A stretch of DNA of 64,000 bases from Arenibacter aquaticus (GTDB lineage Bacteria > Bacteroidota > Bacteroidia > Flavobacteriales > Flavobacteriaceae), in contig NZ_RQPJ01000021.1 of NCBI RefSeq assembly GCF_003957295.1, positions 905,791 to 969,790 on the forward strand, in the 5' to 3' direction. Made by a program: the position numbers and the translations under genes. A model generated the notes under the pieces. The model was given only the letters and a program-made list of their open reading frames with translations. It did not search any database and was not told where the DNA came from. Positions 9,762 through 19,263 of this stretch are shown here, piece by piece. Each line of letters starts with the position of its first letter. The stretch's first letter is position 1.

Positions 9762-10712
9762 ATGCACAAAAAAGTAGTTACCCTCACCGTAAACCCTGTA
9801 CTGGACAAAAGTGTTACCGTTCCCGGTATTAGTCCTAATAAAAAACTTCGTTGCAGCGCTCCTATATACGATGCAGGTGGTGGCGGCATAAATGTTTCAC
9901 GTGCCATTAAAAAATTGGGTGGTGAATCGCTTTGTATCTACCTTGGTGGCGGCCCTACAGGTGACCATTTGAAGCAGTTACTGGACAAAGCCGGTATTCA
10001 ACAATTGTTGGTGCCTATTAAAGGCTGGACAAGGGACAATCTTTCGGTTACCGATACCATCACCAATCTCCAATACCGTTTTGGGGTACCAGGTCCAGAG
10101 GTAACAAAACAGGAATGGGAAACACTACTTGAACATCTGGAAAACAATCTTCATGAAGGGGATTATTTGGTTGCTAGTGGAAAATTGCCACCAGGAATGC
10201 CCATAGATTTTTATAACCAAGTGGCAACCATTGCCCAAAAGAAAAACGCACGCTTCATCTTAGATACCTCAGGAGAGGCATTGCTGCAGGCGAGTAAATC
10301 ACCTATTTATCTAATGAAGCCCAATTTGGGAGAGCTAAGTACCCTATGTGGGGTAGAGTCAATTTCTGCCATGGCATTGGAATCTATTGCCAAAAAATTT
10401 CTAGAAGAGCACAATTGTGAAATTCTAGTAGTATCACTCGGCGCCAAGGGAGCCTTATTGGCCAAAAAAGATTATATGGAACATATTCCCGCTCCAACTG
10501 TACTTCAGAAAACCACTATTGGCGCAGGGGATAGTATGGTAGCAGGAATGGTGATAGGCCTACTTAAAGGCAAAACACCCAGTGAGATGGTCAAATATGG
10601 TGTGGCCTGCGGAACATCAGCAACCATGTATGAAGGAACGCAGTTGTGCAATAAAGACGATGCCGACAAATTGTACGAATGGATACGGACACAGAAAACT
10701 TCCCTTGGGTAG
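9762..10712 (+). CDS. pfkB: 6-phosphofructokinase II (PfkB family)
   Basis: 316 residues, full length for the family. The N-terminal KVVTLTVNPVLDKS, KLRCSAPIYDAGGGGINVSRA, the middle WTRDNLSV and the C-terminal ribokinase-family anion-hole motif TTIGAGDSM (catalytic Asp in GAGD) closely follow E. coli Pfk-2 rather than FruK or LacC: the KLRCSAP/GGGGINV block and the TQLCNKDDADKLY tail are Pfk-2 features. The reaction is ATP-dependent phosphorylation of fructose 6-phosphate in glycolysis. It lies 157 bases before glucokinase and probably belongs to the same fermentative block as pta-ackA. No Crp/FNR-like site was found in front of it (gap 9556-9761). Confidence 0.88.
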   Translation: MHKKVVTLTVNPVLDKSVTVPGISPNKKLRCSAPIYDAGGGGINVSRAIKKLGGESLCIYLGGGPTGDHLKQLLDKAGIQQLLVPIKGWTRDNLSVTDTITNLQYRFGVPGPEVTKQEWETLLEHLENNLHEGDYLVASGKLPPGMPIDFYNQVATIAQKKNARFILDTSGEALLQASKSPIYLMKPNLGELSTLCGVESISAMALESIAKKFLEEHNCEILVVSLGAKGALLAKKDYMEHIPAPTVLQKTTIGAGDSMVAGMVIGLLKGKTPSEMVKYGVACGTSATMYEGTQLCNKDDADKLYEWIRTQKTSLG

Positions 10713-10869
10713 GAACTTTAGGACTTTATTAAACCCTCCTAAAACTATAATAGCCCCTACCCTTTGTATAAACGCACAAAAAGACTTGACGAATAATTGA
10801 TAGAATCCTAATTTTAAGCTATATAAATAATAGCAAAGGAGTAAAACACTTCCTATAAAGCATAGCAGT

Positions 10870-11946
10870 ATGGATTACATTGAACGTTTCTCATTACCAG
10901 ATATCAATAACCCAAATATCCCTTTCGCTTTTTTAAAAAGGAATTCCTTTCCGGAAAACGGCACTATATTGGCTGCAGACGTGGGAGGTACAAAAACCAA
11001 TATAGGGCTATTTACAATAACTGATAGTAACCTTCTGCTATTAAAAAAAGGATCATTCCCTACAAAAGAGTATAATTCATTCATGGAGATTTACCAACAA
11101 TTCCATAATGCCTACCTCCCTAAAATTAATGCTGTTTGCTTAGGGGTGGCCGGTCCCGTGATAAATGGCACGGTTAGAGGCACTAATTTTTCATGGGAAA
11201 TAGACAGTAAAAAATTAGAAAGTCAACTAAATATGGGGTCCGTTACCATCATAAATGATATGGAAGCCCATGCTTACGGACTTGCGGTACTCCCAAAAAA
11301 CGCCTTTGAAAACCTACGTTCCGGAAAGGAAATATCCGGAAATGCAGCCCTAATTGCGCCTGGAACTGGCCTTGGAGAGGCAGGTATGTATTGGGACGGA
11401 TTTAACTACCACCCCTTTCCTTCGGAAGGGGGACATTGTGATTTCTGTTCCCGTAACCAACTGGATTTCCAAATTTATAAATACCTAGGACGGAAATATG
11501 GACATGTAAGTTGGGAAAGGTTACTATCCGGTCCCGGCATACAGGATGTCTATACTTTTTTACGCGCCCAAAGTGGCAAAGAAGAACCTCAGTGGTTGAG
11601 CGTAAAAATGGCCCAAGGAAATCCCCCTTCTGTTATCAGTGATACAGCATTGGAAGGAAAAGACCCTATATGTATTAAAACATTGGAATTGTTTATTCGT
11701 TATTTGGCCATAGAATCGGCCCAACTTGCCCTTAAATTTAAAGCTACGGCGGGTATTTTTGTTGGCGGGGGTATACTGCCAAAAATTGTTAAGAGGATAG
11801 ACAAGGATATTTTTAATTCCCATTTTCTGCAGTCCGGACGTATGAACGCCCTTTTGGAGAGGGTTCCGGTTAAAGTGATATTAAACGATAAGACCCCATT
11901 GTTAGGTGCTGCATTGTTCGGAGCAGCAACTGGGAAAAAGGATTAA
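10870..11946 (+). CDS. glk: Glucokinase
   Basis: 358 residues, with the Glk (not ROK) pattern: ATP phosphate-binding AADVGGTKTNIGLF near residues 36-49, VAGPVINGTVRGTNFSWEID, catalytic IINDMEAHAYGL (Asp of ND), LIAPGTGLGEA for adenosine binding, and the glucose-contacting FPSEGGHCDF. It phosphorylates glucose to glucose 6-phosphate. The N-terminus is about 25 residues longer than E. coli Glk. The 3' end overlaps the convergent USP gene by 4 bases. Confidence 0.9.
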   Translation: MDYIERFSLPDINNPNIPFAFLKRNSFPENGTILAADVGGTKTNIGLFTITDSNLLLLKKGSFPTKEYNSFMEIYQQFHNAYLPKINAVCLGVAGPVINGTVRGTNFSWEIDSKKLESQLNMGSVTIINDMEAHAYGLAVLPKNAFENLRSGKEISGNAALIAPGTGLGEAGMYWDGFNYHPFPSEGGHCDFCSRNQLDFQIYKYLGRKYGHVSWERLLSGPGIQDVYTFLRAQSGKEEPQWLSVKMAQGNPPSVISDTALEGKDPICIKTLELFIRYLAIESAQLALKFKATAGIFVGGGILPKIVKRIDKDIFNSHFLQSGRMNALLERVPVKVILNDKTPLLGAALFGAATGKKD

Positions 11947-12806
11947 AAATATAAGGTTTTTAAGTTATGTTCGTTAAAACTCATTAAAGTTACCTTTCCG
12001 TAGGATTCCATTTTTTTGACCAAATCCTTATGGAACCATTTTTTTATAAATCCTTTCTTTTCCCTTTCCAGCATAACAACAAGATCTGCATTGGTCACAC
12101 CCAAGTAGACGCGCAGGGTTTCAAATATATCCTCGGAGAACAACAACTCAAATTCAATTTTGTCGTAATCTACTTTACTCTCCAACATTTCCTTAAACCA
12201 ATCCATCAATAAATCCCCTGCGTATTCATGCTTAATGGAAATATGTACCACCTTGATCTGGGCCTCCAAAGTCCGTGCAATATCAGAAAGCTTCTGTATA
12301 GCGTGGATATCCTCTTCTTCAAAATCGGTTGCGTACACTATTGTTTTAAGTTCCGTATTATCCATATCGGCCGGTATGGCCAATACAGGGCATGGTGCCT
12401 TTTCAATAAGTCGCTTGGTAGTACTTCCCATAATAATTTCTCCAAGCCCGGTTTCACCTTTCATCCCTACAAGGATCATTTGTGCATGCCATTCTTCGGC
12501 CTTGGAAATAATCCCTTTTAAGACCGAACTATTTTCTGATGCCTCAAGTCTTAGGTTAGGAGTATCCCACTCATCATCCAGGTGTTCCCTACAGAGGTCT
12601 TCCAATTTAGTACGGTTGGTCTTAAAGGCAACTTCCTGTATATGCGGAAGAGGGTTGTCCAGTGCTTCGGCCCCTAAAATACTTGGAAATTCAAATATAT
12701 GGGTAATCACTAAACGCATATCCAGTTTTTTGCTCAAAGCATAGGCGTATTGTAAAGCGGCAATGGAATTATCCGAATAATCGGTGGCATACAACAATGT
12801 TTTCAT
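11943..12806 (-). CDS. Two-domain universal stress protein
   Basis: 287 residues, two UspA folds. The first half begins LLYATDYSDNS and holds a complete nucleotide-binding signature GMKG-ETGLGEIIM-GST (G-2x-G-9x-G-S/T) near residues 113-130, so it should bind ATP. The second half begins IVYATDFEEED but has no such signature. Proteins of this kind are cytoplasmic and help survival during energy or oxygen shortage. It is separated from the main USP array by about 27 kb and is more divergent. A Crp/FNR-like site lies about 156 bases upstream at the standard spacing. It sits between glk and pta, matching the known co-regulation of USPs with fermentative acetate genes in other bacteria (for example the Pseudomonas Anr regulon). 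Confidence 0.92.
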   Translation of the reverse strand: MKTLLYATDYSDNSIAALQYAYALSKKLDMRLVITHIFEFPSILGAEALDNPLPHIQEVAFKTNRTKLEDLCREHLDDEWDTPNLRLEASENSSVLKGIISKAEEWHAQMILVGMKGETGLGEIIMGSTTKRLIEKAPCPVLAIPADMDNTELKTIVYATDFEEEDIHAIQKLSDIARTLEAQIKVVHISIKHEYAGDLLMDWFKEMLESKVDYDKIEFELLFSEDIFETLRVYLGVTNADLVVMLEREKKGFIKKWFHKDLVKKMESYGKVTLMSFNEHNLKTLYF

Positions 12807-12930
12807 CTTTTTATAAATTATTTATTATTTGGTCTTATTTATTCATAGCAACCAATGTCTTGGGAAAATTTCCAGTGATTACTCGCCTTGTTTATTAAAA
12901 CCAGAGATCATCAAGGCTACTTTTATATGC

Positions 12931-12973
12931 TAAAATTAAAGCCTTATAATGAACCAATAAATGACTTCTATCA
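12931..12973 (-). promoter_or_regulatory. Crp/FNR-like site (TGACTTCTATCA) with -7 box TAATTTTA on the minus strand
   Basis: Palindrome at 12962-12973; box on the minus strand at 12938-12931, 29.5 bases from the centre. It should drive the USP gene ending at 11943. There is no matching box on the plus strand at that spacing, so direct control of pta by this site is not supported. Confidence 0.72.
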
Positions 12974-13056
12974 TATTACGGCTTCTTTCTTAGCTCGATC
13001 TTCGCATCGGGAAATTATTCCTTATTGATGTTTAATTGAAATAATTATTCTTTCAG

Positions 13057-15150
13057 ATGAGTAAAGCAATTTATGTTGCTACTACCGAGCCCAATAGTGG
13101 GAAATCCATTATGTCTTTGGGGCTTATGCAGCTTTTATTGGGAAAAACCGCCAAGGTAGGCTATTTCAGGCCCATTATAGACGACTATGCCAAGGACAGC
13201 ATAGACAATCATATTGATACGGTACTGACCTATTTTGAAGTAGACCAAAAATTTGAAGATGCCTTTGCCTATACAAGAAGTCAGGTAGTACAGCTTAAGA
13301 ATATGGACAAGGACAATGAAATCTTGGGACATATTATAGATAAATACAAGGCCATTGAGGACAGGTTTGATTTTGTACTGGTAGAGGGTACGGATTTTTC
13401 GGGAGAAGGCGCCATTATAGAATGGGATATAAACGTGCTGATAGCAAAAAACTTAGGTATTCCTGCGGCAATAGTCGCCAATGGTGTTGCAAAGCCCCTA
13501 CAGGAGCTGGTGGGCAATCTATATCTGGCCTATGATTCCTTTACCGAAAAAGGCGTAGAAGTACTGCTGGCCGTCGCCAACAAGGTACAGCCAGAAAACC
13601 TAAAGCAGGTGGTTACCGGACTAAAGAAGAAATTACCGGAAAAAGTCCTGGTAGGTGCCATTCCTCTAAACACAGTTTTGGGCAGTCCTACCATACAAGA
13701 AATATCGCAGCACCTTTCCGGAAAGGTCCTTTTTGGGTCCGATTACCTTAACAATCAGGTGGGTGGATTTAGTGTTGGTGCCATGCAGCTTCGTAATTAC
13801 ATTACCCATTTAAAAAAAGATAGTCTGGTTATAACCCCTGGGGATCGGGCAGATATTATATTGGGGGCCCTGCAAGCAAATATATCCAGTAACTACCCTA
13901 ACCTTTCAGGTATAATCCTAACAGGCGGATTGTTGCCTGAAGAACCCATCATAAAACTGATAGAAGGACTATCGGATATTATTCCTATCATATCTGTTGC
14001 GGACGGTACTTTTTCGGTAACCAATCGCATAGGTACCATAAAGCCAAGGATCTATGCCGATAACAAGGAAAAGATAATTACATCTATCCAGGAATTTGAA
14101 AAGCATGTTCCCGTCAATGAATTGGCAGAAAGACTCATAACCTTCCAGGCCGAGGGAATTACCCCAAGAATGTTCCAGTACAATTTATTGAAAAGGGCAA
14201 AATCAATAAAAAAACATATAGTACTTCCAGAAGGAAGCGACCAACGTATCCTCATGGCTGCTAAGAAATTATTGGATCTCAATGCCGTACGTATTACCTT
14301 GCTTGGGGATCCAAAACTAATAGAGGCCAAAATTACTGAGCTGGACCTAAATTGGGATACGGCCAACCTCAATATTATAGACCCCAAGAGCTCCCCAAAT
14401 TTTCTTGACTATGCCAACACCTTGTACAAGCTAAGAAAAGATAAGAATGTTAATCTTGCCATGGCCAAGGATCTCATGGAAGATGTTTCCTATTACGGGA
14501 CCATGATGGTTTACAAAGGACATGCCGACGGTATGGTATCAGGGGCTGTACATACTACCCAGCATACCATAAGACCTGCACTACAATTTATTAAGACTAG
14601 GCCGGCGGTATCCATTGTTTCCTCGGTTTTCTTTATGTGCCTGCCCAATCGGGTCACTATTTTTGGTGATTGTGCCATAAACCCCAACCCAACTGCAGAG
14701 CAATTGGCTGAAATTGCTATTTCTTCGGCTGCAACCAGCATCGCTTTTGGCATAGAGCCAAAAATAGCCATGCTATCTTACTCATCTGGATCTTCTGGCG
14801 TAGGGGCCGATGTGGACAAGGTACGCACAGCCACGGAAATCATTAGAAGAAAACGACCAGACCTTAAGGTGGAAGGACCCATACAATATGATGCTGCTGT
14901 AGATATAAACGTGGGACGGAGCAAACTGCCCGATTCCCAAGTGGCCGGTCAAGCCAGTGTATTTATCTTTCCAGATCTGAACACGGGCAACAATACCTAC
15001 AAGGCCGTACAACGGGAAACCGGCGCACTGGCGATAGGGCCAATGCTGCAAGGGTTAAATAGGCCGGTAAACGATTTAAGCCGAGGCTGTACGGTAGACG
15101 ATATATTTAACACTGTAATAATAACCGCCATCCAGGCCCAAGACCTTTAA
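13057..15150 (+). CDS. pta: Phosphate acetyltransferase, long form with BioD-like and DRTGG domains
   Basis: 697 residues, the size of long Pta enzymes. The N-terminal part (1-210) has a P-loop-like ATTEPNSGKS at residues 8-17 and a BioD/CobB-like fold; about 215-330 matches the DRTGG regulatory domain; about 370-697 is the catalytic phosphotransacetylase domain (HIVLPEGSDQRILMA, GMVSGAVHTT, MLSYSSGSSG, VFIFPDLNTGN). It interconverts acetyl-CoA and acetyl phosphate. The acetate kinase gene starts 17 bases after the stop, so both are one operon for ATP-yielding acetate formation, useful when respiration is limited. Confidence 0.95.
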   Translation: MSKAIYVATTEPNSGKSIMSLGLMQLLLGKTAKVGYFRPIIDDYAKDSIDNHIDTVLTYFEVDQKFEDAFAYTRSQVVQLKNMDKDNEILGHIIDKYKAIEDRFDFVLVEGTDFSGEGAIIEWDINVLIAKNLGIPAAIVANGVAKPLQELVGNLYLAYDSFTEKGVEVLLAVANKVQPENLKQVVTGLKKKLPEKVLVGAIPLNTVLGSPTIQEISQHLSGKVLFGSDYLNNQVGGFSVGAMQLRNYITHLKKDSLVITPGDRADIILGALQANISSNYPNLSGIILTGGLLPEEPIIKLIEGLSDIIPIISVADGTFSVTNRIGTIKPRIYADNKEKIITSIQEFEKHVPVNELAERLITFQAEGITPRMFQYNLLKRAKSIKKHIVLPEGSDQRILMAAKKLLDLNAVRITLLGDPKLIEAKITELDLNWDTANLNIIDPKSSPNFLDYANTLYKLRKDKNVNLAMAKDLMEDVSYYGTMMVYKGHADGMVSGAVHTTQHTIRPALQFIKTRPAVSIVSSVFFMCLPNRVTIFGDCAINPNPTAEQLAEIAISSAATSIAFGIEPKIAMLSYSSGSSGVGADVDKVRTATEIIRRKRPDLKVEGPIQYDAAVDINVGRSKLPDSQVAGQASVFIFPDLNTGNNTYKAVQRETGALAIGPMLQGLNRPVNDLSRGCTVDDIFNTVIITAIQAQDL

Positions 15151-15167
15151 TTCCCAAACCCTCAGCA

Positions 15168-16355
15168 ATGAATATTCTTATAATAAATGCCGGTAGTTCT
15201 TCTATTAAGTTTAAGTTGATTTCAATGCCTGACGAGCAGCTGCGCTGCAATGGGCTAATAGAACGCATTGGCTCTGATGAGGCCGTAATTAAATATTCAT
15301 CAAAAGAAATAGAGTTAGAGGAAGTACAGCCCATACCACTACACAAGGCTGGATTTCATAAAATGGCCCACTTGCTGTTGCACCCCAAACATGGGGTAAT
15401 AAAAAATACGGATGATATAAAGGTTGTAGCCCATAGGGTGGTGCATGGTGGCAATTCCTTTTCAGATACCACCCTTATTGATAAGTCCGTAAAAGATAAA
15501 ATAAAAGAGCTGTCCGTTTTGGCGCCTTTGCACAACCCCCATAATTTGGAAGGTATAGTTCTGGCAGAGCAGACCTTCCCAAAAGCCCAACAAATAAGTG
15601 TCTTTGATACGGCATTTCACCAAACCATGCCCATTAAGGCCAAGAAGTATGCCTTGCCCAATGAAATGTATCAACACGGTATACAAGCCTACGGATTTCA
15701 TGGTACCAGCCATAAATATGTTTCGGAGAAGGCCATTGCCATTTTACAAAAGAAGCCTTCCAAAATAATTAGTGTGCACCTAGGCAATGGATGTAGCATA
15801 ACCGCCATACAAAATGGAAAAAGTATTGATCACAGCATGGGATTTGCCCCTGCAAACGGCTTAATAATGGGGTCTAGATGTGGGGATATAGATCATTCCA
15901 TCCTTTTTTATATGGTTAATGATCTTGGATATAGTATGGAAGAGGTAAATAAAATACTTACTAAAAAAAGTGGTATGCAGGGCCTAACCGGGCATAGTGA
16001 CCTACGGGATATAGAAGCTAAGGCCATGGACGGTAATACGGACTGCATTATGGCCCTGGAAATGAACGCCTATCGTATAAAAAAATATATAGGAGCCTAT
16101 ACAGCCGCCATGAACGGCCTAGATGCCCTTATATTTACTGCCGGCATAGGTGAAAATTCCAGTAAGCTGAGAAAACTAGTGTGCACGGAAATGGAATATT
16201 TAGGGCTAGATCTAGACCATAGCAAGAATGAATTAAAATCCCAGGATATAAGGGAGGTACAGACAACCGATTCCAAGGTGAAAATTTTGGTGATTCCCAC
16301 CAATGAGGAGTTGGAAATAGCCAAACAAACATTCGGATTGATTACAAAGCAATAG
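15168..16355 (+). CDS. ackA: Acetate kinase
   Basis: 395 residues, normal length. The ASKHA-fold landmarks are all present: ILIINAGSSSIKFKL at the N-terminus, VAHRVVHGG, FDTAFHQTM, the GFHGTSHKYVS phosphate-binding segment, SVHLGNGCS and FTAGIGENS. It converts acetyl phosphate plus ADP to acetate plus ATP. Together with pta it forms the substrate-level phosphorylation branch. No terminator is obvious in the 141 bases after it (16356-16496). Confidence 0.96.
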   Translation: MNILIINAGSSSIKFKLISMPDEQLRCNGLIERIGSDEAVIKYSSKEIELEEVQPIPLHKAGFHKMAHLLLHPKHGVIKNTDDIKVVAHRVVHGGNSFSDTTLIDKSVKDKIKELSVLAPLHNPHNLEGIVLAEQTFPKAQQISVFDTAFHQTMPIKAKKYALPNEMYQHGIQAYGFHGTSHKYVSEKAIAILQKKPSKIISVHLGNGCSITAIQNGKSIDHSMGFAPANGLIMGSRCGDIDHSILFYMVNDLGYSMEEVNKILTKKSGMQGLTGHSDLRDIEAKAMDGNTDCIMALEMNAYRIKKYIGAYTAAMNGLDALIFTAGIGENSSKLRKLVCTEMEYLGLDLDHSKNELKSQDIREVQTTDSKVKILVIPTNEELEIAKQTFGLITKQ

Positions 16356-16496
16356 GTTTTCAAAGGGTACAATTAGGTAATACCTTCCTTGGGTCATACA
16401 CGCCCAGTTAAAACCAATTTATATCCTATGGGGGTACCAAAGAAAAACCAAAGCCCTCCCCTAGTGCCCAACCAAATTATTCAACTTAGCTCTTGG

Positions 16497-16706
16497 CTAC
16501 TGCTCCTTCATATTACATGTACGGATTCCGAAGGGTCTATAAAGGGGACAAAAACCCATTAGACTGGTCAGAAAAAAGACTACCGCCAAAACTACTAGTA
16601 GTATACCCCAGATACCAGAGATTGTTCCGGTGTAAAAGAGCCACACTAAAACGGCTGCGACCATAAAACGCAGTATGCGGTCCAAATTTCCCATATTTTT
16701 TTTCAT
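16497..16706 (-). CDS. DUF2892 small inner-membrane protein
   Basis: 69 residues. MGNLDRILRF followed by two closely spaced hydrophobic helices (about residues 14-27 and 30-46) and the conserved FCPLYRPFGI near the C-terminus define the DUF2892/YgaP-type membrane domain, which in other proteins is fused to rhodanese domains. No function is established for the free domain. Translation could also begin at Met5, whose context is equally good. The upstream region is shared with the coiled-coil gene at 16960; the site at 16900-16911 has only a poor box in this direction. Confidence 0.8.
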   Translation of the reverse strand: MKKNMGNLDRILRFMVAAVLVWLFYTGTISGIWGILLVVLAVVFFLTSLMGFCPLYRPFGIRTCNMKEQ

Positions 16707-16899
16707 ATCATTAATTTAAGTTATACAATTTTTAGACTATTACATATTTCAATTTACTGGTACTAGACCTAGGGACCAATAACCATATATTTATTTTTAT
16801 CATTCCTACAACAATCTTACATACCACAGCCATAGAATAATAATGCTTATAAAAGTATATGGATAAAACAAAGTAAACCTAAAAGGAAAGCAACTAAAA

Positions 16900-16942
16900 T
16901 GACTTATATCATTTTAGGGGTTATCACATTTAAATAGTTTTG
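16900..16942 (+). promoter_or_regulatory. Crp/FNR-like site (TGACTTATATCA) with -7 box TAGTTTTG
   Basis: Palindrome at 16900-16911, box at 16935-16942, spacing 29.5 from the centre. It drives the coiled-coil gene at 16960 and, through a 5-base gap, the UbiB-like kinase gene. Confidence 0.78.
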
Positions 16943-16959
16943 TGGTTAATTAATCTGCA

Positions 16960-17346
16960 ATGGAAAAAGAAATAGTTTATATATCCAATCTACATTTTGA
17001 AGAAGAGGTCTGGAGACGTCAACTCTATTGTTGGCAGGACGAACTGATTTTCTTCTATAACAGACTCAGTGAAATGGCTACTAGATGGATTTCCAAAGAG
17101 GAGCTGGCCAAATTAGAATATTTTCAAAATAGATTTACCCGCCATGATGGGGCCATAGAAGACTTGCTGGAAGCCATACAAGTCCACGAAAAAAGAATAA
17201 GCCGCCAATATACAGAAGAAAGCACCAAGAGCGATAACTACCTAATATCAAAACATTTGGGTTTTAGAAGCAAAATGGAGTCCCAACAAAAAATTTATAC
17301 CGATCTCAAAAAGGAATTCTTTCTTTATTTTACCCAGAATCAATAG
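16960..17346 (+). CDS. Conserved coiled-coil protein, regulon-linked family (copy 1)
   Basis: 128 residues, all-alpha, rich in Glu, Lys and Gln, without signal peptide or membrane segment. It shares a pattern with the products at 20437-20835 and 51941-52363: an N-terminal 'hEEvW+RQLxxWQDExxFF-RL' helix, a middle helix with 'ExLxxIxxHEKxI', and a C-terminal 'YxDLKKEFFxYF' helix. I do not recognise a named family. Each of the three genes has a Crp/FNR-like site directly upstream. It is the first gene of a two-gene operon with the UbiB-like kinase. Confidence 0.75.
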   Translation: MEKEIVYISNLHFEEEVWRRQLYCWQDELIFFYNRLSEMATRWISKEELAKLEYFQNRFTRHDGAIEDLLEAIQVHEKRISRQYTEESTKSDNYLISKHLGFRSKMESQQKIYTDLKKEFFLYFTQNQ

Positions 17347-17351
17347 ATTTT

Positions 17352-19034
17352 ATGTTCGGCATTAAACTTCCCAAGAAACAGGATCTTAAAAGGTACAGTA
17401 CACTTTTGACCGTACTTACCAAATACGGATTTGAAGATGTTATGGCCAATAGCCCGGCTTCAAAGATTATTCCCAAAAGCTATCTCGCCAAACATCCTGA
17501 AACCGAAACATTGCTATCCCTTTCTACATTTGAGCGCATTAGAATGGCCCTAGAGGAATTAGGTCCGTCTTACATAAAACTGGGACAAATATTGAGTAAC
17601 CGGGAAGATATGCTACCACCAGAGCTGACCAAAGAACTGGAAAAATTGCAGGACCATGTTCCCGCCCTAAAAAATTTTGAGGTAGAAAAAGTAATATCGG
17701 AATCCTTGGATATTATATGTGCAGACTACTTCCTTTCCATAGACCCAGACCCTATTGCTGCCGCCTCACTATCCCAGGTTCACAGGGCTCAATTGCTAAA
17801 CGGAGACATGGTAGCACTAAAAATACAACGGCCAAATATACAGGAAATCATAGCCTCGGACATATCTATTATGAAAGACCTGGCAAATGCCCTGGAAAAA
17901 TATAGCGATAAAATAGAGGCTTTTCAACCTCAAAAATTGGTGGATTCTTTTGAAAAAAGCATAAACGAAGAGCTGAGTTTTAAAAAGGAAATGGGACACA
18001 TGGAACATTTTGCCAACAATTTTAAAAATAATGAGGCCATCCATGTTCCCATGATATACAGCGAGCTCAGCAATGATCAAATTATTTGCATGGAATTTGT
18101 AGACGGCATAAAAGTGTCTAACCTAGAGCTATTACAAGAGCACAATATTGATTCCAAGGCAGTGGCAAAAGTTGGAATAGATCTATATCTGGAACAGGTC
18201 TTGGAACACGGATTTTTCCATGCAGATCCACATCCAGGAAATATCTTTGTACTGCCAAAAACTCAAAAGGTCTGCTTTATAGATTTTGGAATGATGGGAA
18301 CCATAATGCCCAAAGACATAGAGGCCTTGACCGAGCTTCTTATTTGCTTTTTAAAAAAGGACGTTCACAAAATAATCCCCATCCTAAAAGAAATAGCAAT
18401 AAAAACAGAAATCACTGATGAAAAAAAATTGGAATATGATCTATATGAACTAATTGAAGGGGTAAGCAATACGGCTATCAAAAACATTAGCCTGGGTACT
18501 ACAATGGAGCAATTTAAAACAGTACTCTACGAAAACAAAATTACTATTCCCCATTATCTATACATGCTAATCCGTGCGTTGGTTATAATTGAAGGGGTAG
18601 GCCTAAAACTTGATCCTGATTTTAATATTACCAACAACCTAAAGCCTTTTATGTCTAAAATTGGTCGTAAGAGATTTGGTCTAAAACGATTTCTATCAAA
18701 AAATTTGGACCGCTTTCAGGAATACAACCTACTGCTGGATAGTCTTCCCGGGGACATCAATGAGATAATGGATAAGGTTAAAAGTGGCCAGTTGGTAATG
18801 GTTCATGAACACAAAGGCCTTAATAAGTTCAGGGAGTCTATGAGAACAGCCATTAACCGCCTGGTCTATGCGGTTATTATAGCGGCACTCTCCATTGGTT
18901 CGGCACTTTTGGTAATGGCCGATATGCCACCGAAAGTTAATGGCATACCCCTTTTGGGTGCAATTGGTTTTATACTATCTGCCATCTTGGGAATATTCAT
19001 AATGATTTCAATTTATAGGAATAAGGATTTATAA
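17352..19034 (+). CDS. UbiB/AarF (ABC1) family atypical kinase
   Basis: 560 residues. LGPSYIKLGQILSNREDMLP near residues 74-93 is the KxGQ motif specific to the family; AAASLSQVHRAQL is the Ala-rich loop that replaces the usual Gly-rich loop; FFHADPHPGNIFV and CFIDFGMMG hold the catalytic and metal-binding residues. Two hydrophobic helices (about 500-520 and 530-550) anchor it to the inner membrane. In proteobacteria UbiB supports ubiquinone synthesis, but Flavobacteriaceae use menaquinone, so the role here is probably in lipid or quinone handling or stress. It is the second gene behind a Crp/FNR-like promoter. Confidence 0.9.
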   Translation: MFGIKLPKKQDLKRYSTLLTVLTKYGFEDVMANSPASKIIPKSYLAKHPETETLLSLSTFERIRMALEELGPSYIKLGQILSNREDMLPPELTKELEKLQDHVPALKNFEVEKVISESLDIICADYFLSIDPDPIAAASLSQVHRAQLLNGDMVALKIQRPNIQEIIASDISIMKDLANALEKYSDKIEAFQPQKLVDSFEKSINEELSFKKEMGHMEHFANNFKNNEAIHVPMIYSELSNDQIICMEFVDGIKVSNLELLQEHNIDSKAVAKVGIDLYLEQVLEHGFFHADPHPGNIFVLPKTQKVCFIDFGMMGTIMPKDIEALTELLICFLKKDVHKIIPILKEIAIKTEITDEKKLEYDLYELIEGVSNTAIKNISLGTTMEQFKTVLYENKITIPHYLYMLIRALVIIEGVGLKLDPDFNITNNLKPFMSKIGRKRFGLKRFLSKNLDRFQEYNLLLDSLPGDINEIMDKVKSGQLVMVHEHKGLNKFRESMRTAINRLVYAVIIAALSIGSALLVMADMPPKVNGIPLLGAIGFILSAILGIFIMISIYRNKDL

Positions 19035-19263
19035 AAATACTAGTATCCAACAACTACACTTACTATATTTAATGTAAATTAAAGAGGTATCCTTCTAGCT
19101 ATCAATACCCTTATTTTTCAGTGATGTGGGCGTTTACTCTTATGAACGGATTTTAAAAGTAGTTTTGGTTTTAAACCTAGTCTATTATTTTTTATACTTA
19201 TCCATTTTATTATCTTTAATCTGGCTTTATTGATATTGACCAATCCTAATTAAGTTAAGAGTG

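Noticed and set aside
13057..15150. Direct control of pta-ackA by the site at 12962-12973
   Set aside because: The functional context would fit, but the plus strand has no box at the standard spacing; only the USP on the minus strand fits.
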